Shown: positions 36,401 through 48,400 of the stretch, in pieces
Layout of the letters: the number at the start of each line of letters is the position of its first letter
How positions within the stretch are numbered: the first letter of the stretch is position 1
NCBI GenBank assembly: GCA_963576725.1
Contig: OY755242.1
Coordinates: 10,719,815 to 10,783,814 of the forward strand
Reading direction: 5' to 3'
Origin: Azorinus chamasolen
Taxonomy: Eukaryota > Mollusca > Bivalvia > Cardiida > Solecurtidae
DNA length: 64,000 nucleotides
The notes under the pieces: model-generated
Seen by the model: the letters and a program-made list of their open reading frames with translations, nothing else
Databases searched by the model: none
Told to the model about the DNA's origin: nothing
Translations under genes and position numbers: made by a program

Positions 36401-39400
36401 ACACTGAACACTATATTGATACTGAACATTATATTGACACTGAACACTACATTGACACTGAACACTACGTTGACACTGAACACTATATTGATACTGAACA
36501 ATATATTGACACTGAACACTATATTGACACTGGACACTATATTGATACTGAACATTATATTGACACTGAACACTATATTGACAATGAACACTATATTGAC
36601 ACTGAACACTATATTGACAATGAACACTATATTGACACTGAACACTATATTGATACTGAACATTATATTGACACTGAACACTATATTTGACACTGAACAA
36701 TATATTGACACTGAACACTATATTGACACTGAACAATATATTGATACTGAACACTGACAGTATGAATAATAAGTGTAAAGTATTTAACTGTCTTTAACGG
36801 CATTATGAACAAGACCATGACATAAATTGTAGAATATGGTCTATCTCAGACCCTAGTTAGGCGACTATTACAGAGTAGCCGTCTGATATGAGTCTACTCT
36901 ACTTACAAAGAGGTGAAAGTGCGTTTCTACGGAGGGAAGGAATATGAAGAACAGTAGATTTATTTTTAATACAGTAAAATCCTTCTAATGCGATCACCTA
37001 AAATAGGTATACTTATGGGTGGTAGATGCAGATGGTAGCTTAATGTAGGCATAACGTAATACAGAAAGCTTTTCTGGGAGCTTTCTGCATTACTTTTGTC
37101 CTGCATTAAGCAACAACCTGCTTATAAAGACATCCATGTTTATTACTGTAATAAAACACTTTTGGGTCGAAAGCGTTTTCACTCATTTGATTCCTATAAG
37201 GCCTTCTCATCGGGTCCTGTTCTGTTTGCTTACTGAATTCGATGGGCCTGTTTCTTTACTTTCTGAAATTGCTACAATGGTCCACCTTCCATATACCATT
37301 ACAATTGTTTTGTCCATGAATATTCAGTAGGTTTTGAAACTTAGAATAAACAACAAACAGGGACATAGTTAATCTGTTGTTGTTGTTGTATTTCAGATAT
37401 CAAACCAGAACTGGACTCCTGTCCGTACGAGAAGGAGGCACAGCACTGTGACAAAATAGCAAATTGGCTGTATATGCGTAATACTACACTGGGTAAAGCA
37501 GAAGTTTGTGGGTAAATGCAATATATTTTTACCATCGTTAATTTAACCATCATTTGTACGACAGACCCCCAGCAAAGCTATTGAAAAAGTGTCCTAATAA
37601 CGGTTGTAAGTGGGCATTTTTGTACGTACATGATTCTTGTGGTTAAAACCTATCTACCTAGGATTTGAATTGGGTGAACCAAGGGGAAAACATTTTGTAC
37701 TCATTTGTGAAATATTCATTTTTAATCAAAATTAAAAGTCTACAACGTACTGTCGTACAAGTCTTCGGACACGTCTTCGGTCATGCGAACAAACTGTCCT
37801 GATAACGGTTGTAAGAAGACACTTTGGTAGTTATGTAAGACTCGTACTGTATCTATTGCTTGCAACGTGCCACGAAATCACGAAACGTATACTGATAGTA
37901 GACTACACATTGTGCTTAACCCTTTTCAAATTGACTCTTCCAACATTCAAACAGAACAGGCTTATGATAAATATTTAAAGATTTGTCAAAAGAAAAGCGT
38001 AATATGACAAACAGTGCAGACCTTAATGAGGGGACCCCTGTAGGAGCCCTCTCATCTGGGTTTACACTGTTTGCAAAGGACATTAGTGACTTCTGTCCAA
38101 CGCAGGAAGGGCTAGTGTTCGTTAGCCCTTTATCGTCTGTATAAACAGAGTAGACTTAGATCAACTGGCTCTTGCAGGGACCGTCTCACCAGGATCTTCT
38201 CTATTTGCTGTTTGGATGACATATATTTTATGCTAAAGTCTCTGCCATGAACAAACATTTCTGTTTTCATAATGTTTATGATGCTATATACAATAAAACC
38301 CATCTAAACTGGATTTCTAGTAGAGAAGAATTGAATTAAGGTACCTATAGGCAGGTGACTACTTGATGCAGGATGAAAGTCGTGCAGAAAGCTCCTGGAG
38401 GAGCTTTCTGCATGACTTTCACACTGCATTAAGCAGCCACCTGTCTCCAATGCCGATATTTATACTGAATTGAACTTCCGGTTTATAGAGGTTTTACTGT
38501 TGATAACGTCTAATTAACCTCTTCAGTGTCAGACGAGTTGTATCATATGCAAACAGTTTAAATTTAGACACAGAGCAATTCGTGTTCTGTTTGAAACTCT
38601 GTATTGTTTTTTAAAGAAATTGAATAAATGCATACTTTAAAAAAAAGTGATACAAACTGAAAAGTGTCCAGCAGACAACAACACTGACACTTAATGTGTG
38701 AATATTCATAATGACAAGTTTCTTACACGAATATTCATGGAGTAAAGGGCTAATTTCGAATATAGGCAAACAATGTTAGTCTAGACGCAAGGGCTACTGT
38801 TGTAGTCATATGATCTGAAAAAGGGCTATAAAACACGCTTTGCCCGAGCCCTGATATATATTTGCTTGAGAAACCATAACCCCTGGCCTTGCCGCGGGGT
38901 TATAATTTTTTTTCCTTGAATCTGATGTCATTCTCAAGCACTTCATTGATCAGATTCCGAACGTTCCTAGAATATGGCCAACTATATACTTGAAAATCAT
39001 CTCAGACTCAGACATCTTATGCTCTTGGACCCTGACCCGATACTTGAGAATGAGCTCAAACACGAACTACCTCATATGTTTTATTATATTTGGGGCCGGG
39101 TTTGTACTGGTTGCTACATATATACCACACAATGAACCTTATAGAATCTATCCCACTAATAAACATTAGTTTATTTTCAAAAAGGGAGTCACTTAAAATA
39201 AATTCATATTATACACTGTACCTTACTATAACGAAGGGGAAGTTTGTTGTAGAATGAGGAAAGACAGGAGCGTTTGTCATAGATTAAGAAGATGCAGGAA
39301 AAACATGGACATGCTTCGTAGAAAATATCTGTTCACGGGTGTCACTGGATAAGGCAATGCAGGAAAACTGTTTCATAGAATATTAAAGTGAAATGCGTTG

Positions 39401-42400
39401 TAGAGGAATGAAGGGAAAGTGTGACTTAAAATAAAAAATGGAAAGAAGAATGAAGCAATGCCGGGAAAGCATGCCGTAGAATAAAAACTTAATTTAATGT
39501 GAAGTTTAAAAATGGAGGGAAGGTGTGACTTAAAATATGAAATGAAAAATTAGAGGGTAGAATAAGGCAATGCAGGACAAGTGTGTCGTAGAATAAGATA
39601 TTTAAATTGAAGTGCGTTGTAGAAGAATTGAGGGAAAGTTTGACTTAAAATAGGAAATGGAAAGTAGAGTGAAGAATAAGGCAATGCAGGGAATGTTTTC
39701 GTAAAATGCGCTACCTATCACAATTGTTTCAAAAGCTTACGTTAACCTAGGCGTCAAAATGCGTCATTTACGATAATATGAGTGAAAGGATAAATAGAAT
39801 ACATGTACATGTGTAACACGTGTAGGTGAGTCTTGTTATAACAGTATATAATATTTCTGCAACTATCATCTCTTTCCACAGTTTTACCGAAGTGTACAGT
39901 AACTGCTACTGGAACATTACCTGTCCAATACGAGTCAAACACTTCCTGTCCAGTACCGTGGCCTTTTATTCATCTTACACATGTGCTGAACAGTAAGTAT
40001 GTTCTTTATGTTTTTATTTGTTGTCAGTTCACATGTCAGTATTATATTTCGGGTTTGTTTTCTTTTATTTCTATTCCATTCTCTAATTAACCCTTCGCTT
40101 GCTATGCGCGTCTATATACCTACCTGTAAATAGTGAAGACCCAGATGAGACAGCTCCTGCAGAAGCTGTCTCATCAGGGTCTGCACTATTTACAAGTTGA
40201 TTGTGCAACCAGTGCATTTCACAGCAGTGATTGCACAGCGAAATACTTGTACACAGTGAAGATATATGTAATTATACAACAGGGCATGTGTAAAGAAGGA
40301 GAAATGTATTTTAAAATTCAGCAAGCGATGGGTTAAGGAAAGACATTCTTTATGCTTTTCGCCACATTGCACACGATCATAACACTAAAGGCATGATAAA
40401 TTTGGTTTTAATAAAACAGTACATTTTAGACTCATTCCCATTGTCATAAACTGTCGTTACAATTCACGATTTCTCTTTTTTATAAAGGACATAAAATTTT
40501 GTTCAGAACAATTCTATCACATTATTACATTTGTAAAGAGGACTTACTGTTATATTTGGACATAGATTAAGTGTGAGGTTGGTCGCCTCCCCTAACCATG
40601 GTTTACACATCCAGTGATAGCTTTGCATATATGCATATGTTGCTGAAATGAATTATTTTGTTTTCAGTGGCACTGCAATAAATGCAAAATGTAGCAATTT
40701 AGGAAAGGCAATGTTTCCGGAGATGAAGAAACTCCACGAACACTGCATGTAAGTGCAATTATATTATCCCAATAACACGATGAGTATTCACGAATACTGC
40801 ATGTAAGTGCAATTATATTATCCCAATAACACGATGAGTATTCATGAAAGTATCGCCCATTGTAAATATTGACTACAGTGGAATATGTTTTAACCCTTCG
40901 CTTGCTGAATTTTAAAATACGCATCCCCTTCTTTACCCATGCCCTGTTGTATAACTACATATATCGTCACTGTGTACAAGTATTTCGCTGTGCAATCACT
41001 GCTGCGGAGTGCACTGGTTGCACAATCAATTTGTAAATAGTGCAGACCCTGATGAGACAGCTCCTGCAGGAGCTGTCTCATCTGGGTCTTCACTATTTAT
41101 AGGTAGGTATATTGACGCGATTAGCAAGCGAAGGGTTAAGCGGTCATCAAAATGAGGTGTAATTATCGGACTGTAAGACAAATGGTAACTTAATGCACGT
41201 CAAAAGTAATGCAGAAAGCTCGTGCATTTACCTTTGCCCTGCATTATGCAATAACTGCAATATTTAATACATGAATTGCCACTTAAGACACGTTCTACTG
41301 TAATATTATTCTGAGAGTAAGAATTCACAAGGAAATTTCCACAACCACTAATAGCAAATCAGAACTATAACAGAAGCAAAGCTAGCAACACCTACTTCGG
41401 TGCACCCTTTTAGCAAGGGCGAACTCAGGCGTTGTTATAATGTACAATGTTAGCCGTAACCAAGTCTGAATTCTTGGAAGATTGGAAAACAGGTTAGCTC
41501 CAGGTGAAATGCCGAATGACTTACAAGCAACCAAGCTATTTGACACCTGGTCAAACGGTTCTAAGAAAGCTTAATCAAACCTGAAGTAGTCAAAAGTGCA
41601 CCTGATCCGCATTGAATCATATGTTTGTTTGCAGCGGGGTGAGTATTAAAGTCATTAAATGAAGCTTAATTTCACCAAAGGGTGAACATGATGTAGTTAT
41701 AGATAACAACGGACTATGAAATATACACCTTTAGTATTGAAATTGCCAACTTCTATTATGTGTATTGAAAGACAGCAAGATAATTAACTCTTTCTCTGCA
41801 GATATTCTGCAACAATTTTCATTTCATTCGTTTTCATTTATCTTTCAATAGCATTGTCACAATAACAAAACATGATGATCCTGGTGAGACACTGAGTGAC
41901 TAGACGTCTCATTCGGATCCAAACTGGTTGCATAGGTTATCACAGTAGGGGCACTGACAGCGAAAGAGTTAACTGTCTAGCACACAATTCTTCACTGCGA
42001 TAGTTTTGCGATAAGCAATTTGACAATACATGTAATTGCTATAGATGGGATTCACCTTTAGTAATAGAGTTCCAGATAAGATGCTTAAAGACATTCCCTT
42101 GGCCGGCTTGGGTCTTTACAGCTAACCTGTGAAAAAGCATGCGGCACATGGTAAGAGCTATAGCAGTCTGCCTGTCAAGAACCACTGGAGCGTTCCATGT
42201 GAGGCCCGTCTCTTACATTTGATGATTTGGAAATGATTAGATTGTCACTAATGCAGTATATGTTTTTATTTTTTATTATGCTCCCTGAAACTATAAGAAG
42301 GAGCATATAGGCCCCGCTTTGTCCGTTCGGCCTGTGAATGTCTTCTAAAGTGCTCAACCTACATTCATGACACTCCACATACAAATATATCTCATATCCC

Positions 42401-45400
42401 GCTTTGTCCGGGTTACTTGACGTCTCATCTGGATCCAACCTGTTTGCATATGGCCCTTTGTTTGTTAGTGGTAGGCTTCTTAAGGGTTGAACTTCTATTG
42501 GGTTCTGACCAACAATGGTCTTTTGAGTGTGTTCCCCTTGACTAATTGTATGTCAGGGCCTCTCTAGACAGAATGAGACGGCTTGCCATATTTTGCACAC
42601 TTGTATCATGCTTTTACTGTTACTTTCACGCCTATTGAGAACAATGGGGGGGATCATTGAATGGACCTGGGTAATGTCTTTAAATTAGAAAAGCATGTGC
42701 TGTGACCACTCTATTGAATCGTCTCGGTGTAATCGTCGAAGTTTTCAGCGATTGTCTAAGGATTAGTAGTATCCGCATATCGTTAATACTGAACAGATAT
42801 AACAGTTGAAAAATAGGCCAAAAGCATTATGTTAATGCTGTGAAACACGTGTACAAATTTTGATGTTGATTTATTTATACATCATATTAGACTACTATGG
42901 AAACCGTTTGATCAGGATCTACTCTGTTTGTGTAGGGACTTAAGTTTGATTCAACATTTCTATAACTCATGTGTAAAAATTAAGCCTTTCCAAAAATAAA
43001 ATATTAATGTTTATACCTCACACGAATGTTCATGATAAAAATGATAAACTGGACTTGAAGACATATAGAAAAACAAATAGACTTTAATCTACGCAAGTGT
43101 AACCAATATTACGTTTACTCCAGTACTTTACTAACAAAACCTTGCATTGTGTTAACATAGAACAGAAGTTAAGCAAGACATTATGGAATAACTCCACAAC
43201 ATAAGTCTATCAAGTCTATAAGCTGCTAATAATTGAGCCACTAACTGTGGGATGGTAATATTTGCAATCAGATTGGTTCAGGCTGAGAGGTCTCATCAAT
43301 AATTAAATGGTTATAAGTTTCCCAAAAACTTGTTCGACTCGGAAGCCGTCATCATTTCACCAGATCAAACCTCGAGCAGACGTTTTGTTACGGTTTTAGA
43401 TAGCGTTAGCAATATATTATATAGCCATGCAAATAAAGCAATAAAAGGTATTTCTAGTGCCTCTTGAATTCTGATAGAAGTGCATGTATGAGTCATAAGG
43501 AAACACCGCATACAAAACACACAACCGCACAAACAGCACCACGATTAAAAACAGCAAATGTGCATGTATATTAGCCACAAAGAGACACATAGACATAACA
43601 AACAAACAACAGGGGAAGATGGAAGTACCGCCTTGGAACGGTCAGTGACTAATGTCACTGGGGGTTAAGGCTATTTTTTTGGTATTTTTTTTTTTTAAAA
43701 AACAATGTCACATTGAAAGACATATTTTGAAATCTCGAATGCTTACTCTATTTCAGCGGTTTTGTGAACGAAACTAAAGAGTGTTTTATTCGAGAGAATC
43801 TTTTGCTCTCAACTCACCCCGATGACGTCATTCATAACACCGGTTTTGACATCGAACGCTTCGTCGAATACAGGGTTTTCCGATGCAACATTGAAAAAGG
43901 TACACCTACATCACACGCGTATCAAAATGAGTACGTAGTGCATATTACAGTAAAACCTCTCTATAACGACCACTACATTGTGTTAATTAGTTGGTATTTA
44001 GGGCAGGTGGCTGCTTAAAGTAAAGTGAAAGTAAAATAACGCTCGTATAGGAACGTTCTGTTTTTCTTTCACCTTGCTTGAAGCAGCCACCCGCCTTTAA
44101 CACAAAATACTTGATGTAATTGAGTGTTCGTTATAGAGAGGTTTTACTGTATATCACGGGTTTAACAACTACAGATGTAACTACAGTCTATGTGGCGAAA
44201 ATGTGAAAGCCTTTACAAACAGTTTGGAACTCGATGTCTTATCAGGATACAAACTATTTTGCTCTCTGATTATAGTTGCCAACAGAAAGGACGGAATTCC
44301 AATCACTTAAAAAAGTGCTAATGAATATGAAACTATGCATGTACAGCATTTTTTGCGTTAAGCTCATGATATAGAAAGTTTTGATAGTACAGAATAACGG
44401 TTAGTTGAACATAAGAGACCGGGAAACAGGTGGTTGCTTACTTCAGGGCAAATGTTAATAACATATCAACTAGGAACTTTCTGCGTTATTTTCGACCTGT
44501 ATTAAGCTACCATTTTTCTTATAGACTCACATTTAGACCCCATTTAGCGATCATGTTTAGACAGTATTCTACTGTACATGTTGAACAGACGCCTTCCATA
44601 CAGGAACAGAACAGAACAGATGTTTTATTCAAGATTTATTCGTACTGTATATCGTCTATTTTACATAGTACATCATATTAATAACACGTGAATATGTACA
44701 GGCAGCAGAGAATATACAAAATAAAAGTTTCAGTTTGGTTTTACGACGTTATTTAAAGTTGGAATTCAGATAACGAGGATGCATATATGATATATAGAAA
44801 TTCAACGGGAATTTAACATGGCATTTCGCAAGGACATAGCTTCTTTCACAAAGAGCGATATTTTTTTTATCAGATTTGATTAGTACTTAGTTTTTAATAC
44901 TTATACATAGATGGTCTAGTATAGTAATATTTGCTTATACATTTACTGCGTATATCATCAAAACAAGGACATCTACACACAAAGCGGTATTCGTCTTCTA
45001 AATCAAAAGAATTACAACACTGACAATATATTTCGTCACGTGGCACAGGACGACTTTGAACAATGCGTCGAAGTTGTATATATTTAACGAAATATAAAGG
45101 ATAACAGCGTTTCATCTCGCATGTAGTTGTCAGCTGTCTCAATCATTTATTCAATCACTTCGCATGTTAACGCCTTTGCAAACAGAGTACCAATTATGAA
45201 GGATTCGTCTGATCAGTGTGTGGCTCCGCTTCGTGATAGTTGAATATAGCTATTTGTTTCAACTCCCATCTGTTTCTGGCCGTTTCAATGGATAAGAACA
45301 GTCACGTGGTGACCCTCTATATTTATATAAGGGGCCAGTAGCTGACCCATTATTGATATACCACAACAAAATGGCTGCCGTTCGAACTGTTTGTCTTTAA

Positions 45401-48400
45401 ATCATTATTTTGATTCACGACATTGCCTATTTTAATAAATATTCACTAAATATAACGGATTGTCGCATTTTAATTAAACTTTTTGTTTGTTTGGCCGTTT
45501 TTGTTACGCACAATTGTGACGCGCAACTCTGTATATTAACAATGACGTCATTTTAACGTTTACAAACGTCCTTTCTGTAAATAATTCATCCTACAGACCC
45601 CCTTTATTTCCGTAGTGGGTCAGTGACCATCCCAATAACTCATAATGTCAACAGTTTCAGCTAATTGATATTCATACAGTCATATTTCCTACTCATTATG
45701 CACGAGGTAAAGGGTTAAACCGTTACAGTGCCGCACACAAGTTACTACTGTCCTTTGCAAACAGTGATAACCCAGCCGAAAGGGTTCCTAGAGGAGCTCT
45801 CTCATCAGGGTCTGCACTGGCGGCCATATTACACTTCTAATTAGAACAATCCCTAAATATTCACCATAAGCTTAACCTGTTTGAGGTGTGGACTAGTCCA
45901 ATTGAAAAATCAGCGCTGTGAATGATTTAGTTTTCGGAGTTGACCTCCTTATGATAGTTAGTGTAGAACGGTTTAACTGTACTTTGTTGCAGAGAGAAAC
46001 CACGAATGCAGTTCGAAGAAACGCAAAGAACAACGGTCTTGCTTTCTGAAGTTTAAAAGTGACATGAAACACGAAGAAAGCAGAGTTCGGAATGGGTCGA
46101 GGGTGCCGGTAAAGGATTTGTGCAGGTAAATATTTATGTCTTTTTGTTGGTTTTGTTTTCGCCCGTCGCTTGATGGCTTGTAATGAAGTGAAGTATCGGC
46201 TGGCAGGGCTGTTGATGACAGGCATATTGGTTCGTCAAAATATGTTATCCCTAGGGGGTAAAACCCCTAGAATGCGACCACTTGTGGATAAACATGGATG
46301 TTTTAACGCATTACAAAATTAATACAGAAAGCTCCTCTAGGAGCTTACAGTATTAATTTTGTCCTGTATTAAGCTATTACCTACCTCTACCAACCAAAAC
46401 TATACCCCTTTTAGATTGACGCATTAGAGGGGGTTTACTGTATTTTTCTGCCGAACCCTATCTTTGTGCAACACATTAGAATCGCCTTTCCAGTGTGATT
46501 GTAGTACGTGACACACACAGTTTGATGATTTTTTTTTTATTTTGATGTCTTATCACCTTCCTTCACAAATACGCCTTCTATCCATTTGTAAACAGAATAG
46601 ACACAGGACAGCAGACGGCTCCTAGACGTCTGATCAGGATCTGCTCTATTTGTTTATGAAATAATACAGATATGACTCTACAGTTTCTGCCTAGACCAAA
46701 ATATCCAGTGCCATTAAATTATTATAAACCGATTCTAAATGATATTGAATACATATTTATCGAGTAAATGGTTAGTTGCTAATTGTAACCGTATCCCTGG
46801 TTGAGGCGAATGACATTCACGTTCTTAAGTTCTTTGTTTTGGTCTTGAATATTTACCAAACAGATCATGATCTATTGCCTTGAACGTCTTTGTTAAATTC
46901 GACATCCTTCTAGATCGCATTCCTGTAATTGATGTGTGCATGCAGTCAGATTGCAATTTAAGAGCTACAGATAAATGTGCGTAGCCCAATACTAAAATCG
47001 CCTATTCTCCTACAAACCCTATACTGTAATCTGTGAGGTTCGTCTCTTAAAGACGAGTTGTTATTGCCATGGTATGTCCTTTGTATACCCAGGAACTGCG
47101 CGATGCTAAACTTGTAAGGCTCAAATTGGACCGGAACTGGAAAAAGGCCAGGCTCACTATAGACCATCGGCTATATGGAGAACAGTATGCCAAAGTCAAC
47201 AAGCTACTGATAAAGTCGAACATTGAATTTTACTCAGAGAGAGTTGAATCATGCCAGGCAGACTCAAAAATTCTTTTCAAAGTCACTAAGCATCTGCTAG
47301 GTTCAACTCATTGCCTATTGCTTCGTCCTGGAAACAACTTGCACGAGACTTCGGTGACTTTTTCGTTGACAATGGAGACAAAATATGGGGTAGATATTAC
47401 ATCAGGCACTGTATCCATAGTGCCGTTTACCACTGAGATGCAGCATTTAACAAACTTTTAAGAAATGTTTGCTACAAAGCTCTACAGTAGAAGAAGTAGA
47501 ACAGATCATTAGGGTATCCCTGTAAGTCTTGCGAACTGGGTCGATTACCTATATGGCTGTTAAAGTCATGCCTTGATGACCTCCTACCGATTTTGACAAA
47601 CATTGTAAACTCCTCTGTAGACACTGCCTACGTTCCAAACAGTTTCAAGAGGTCACATGTCAGACCTATTGTAAAAAACCGGAGCTCGTGTCAAATGAAC
47701 TTAATAATTATAGGGCTGTATCAAATCTGACATGTGTCTCTTAAGTGTTAGAACGACATCCTTCAATCCCTAGATAAAAACGAAATTACAATTCTGGTGA
47801 TACTTGACTTATCGGCTACATGTGAGACAATCGATCCCGAAACGTTGCTGAAACGCATAGAAAAAGACTTCATAACCACTGGAAACGCCCATTGAGTGGA
47901 TGACCTCCTATATAATGACCGCATTCAAATAGTGTCAGTAGATGGGAATTTGAACACTCAAGTTAACATGAAATATAGCGTGCAGGGGATCGGTCATAGG
48001 ACGAAAACACTATATCATGTACACGACACCTGTCTGCTCAATATGCAGAAACCATGTGCTGAACCACCATTTTTATGCCGGTAACCCAGAAATATACATA
48101 GCCTTTAAGCCCAAGGACATAAACGGTCAACAAGAAGCTTTATAACGAGTTGAGAAATGTCTCAAAGAAATAGTCTCTTAGATGCACCAGAACATGCTGA
48201 ACCTCAATAGTGACAAAACTGAGGTCATCCTTTTTCATACAAAAACCCAGAAGTACATGAAGAGATTCATGTGCAAGTAGGACCCTCTGAAATCAAGCCA
48301 TCTTTGTGTAAAGAATATAAAGAATCTCGGTGCATGGCTCGATTCACAAATGGACATGACATCACACATCAATTCCGTGTGTAGGTCTAGTTATGCACAT

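Noticed and set aside
36145..36757. Open frames of 176-198 codons on both strands
   Set aside because: They are pure translations of an 18-base tandem repeat with no unique sequence, start context or splice link.
38879..38905. Rho-independent-terminator-like GC hairpin followed by T run
   Set aside because: Bacterial terminators are not relevant in this genome. It is probably part of a palindromic repeat.
41634..41645. Micro-exon at ttgcag-cggg-gtgagt between exons 'e' and 'f'
   Set aside because: Exon 'e' already joins exon 'f' in phase. A four-base insert would shift the frame.
45893..46225. 110-codon minus-strand frame
   Set aside because: Antisense shadow of exon 'g', which has matching splice sites and phase on the + strand.
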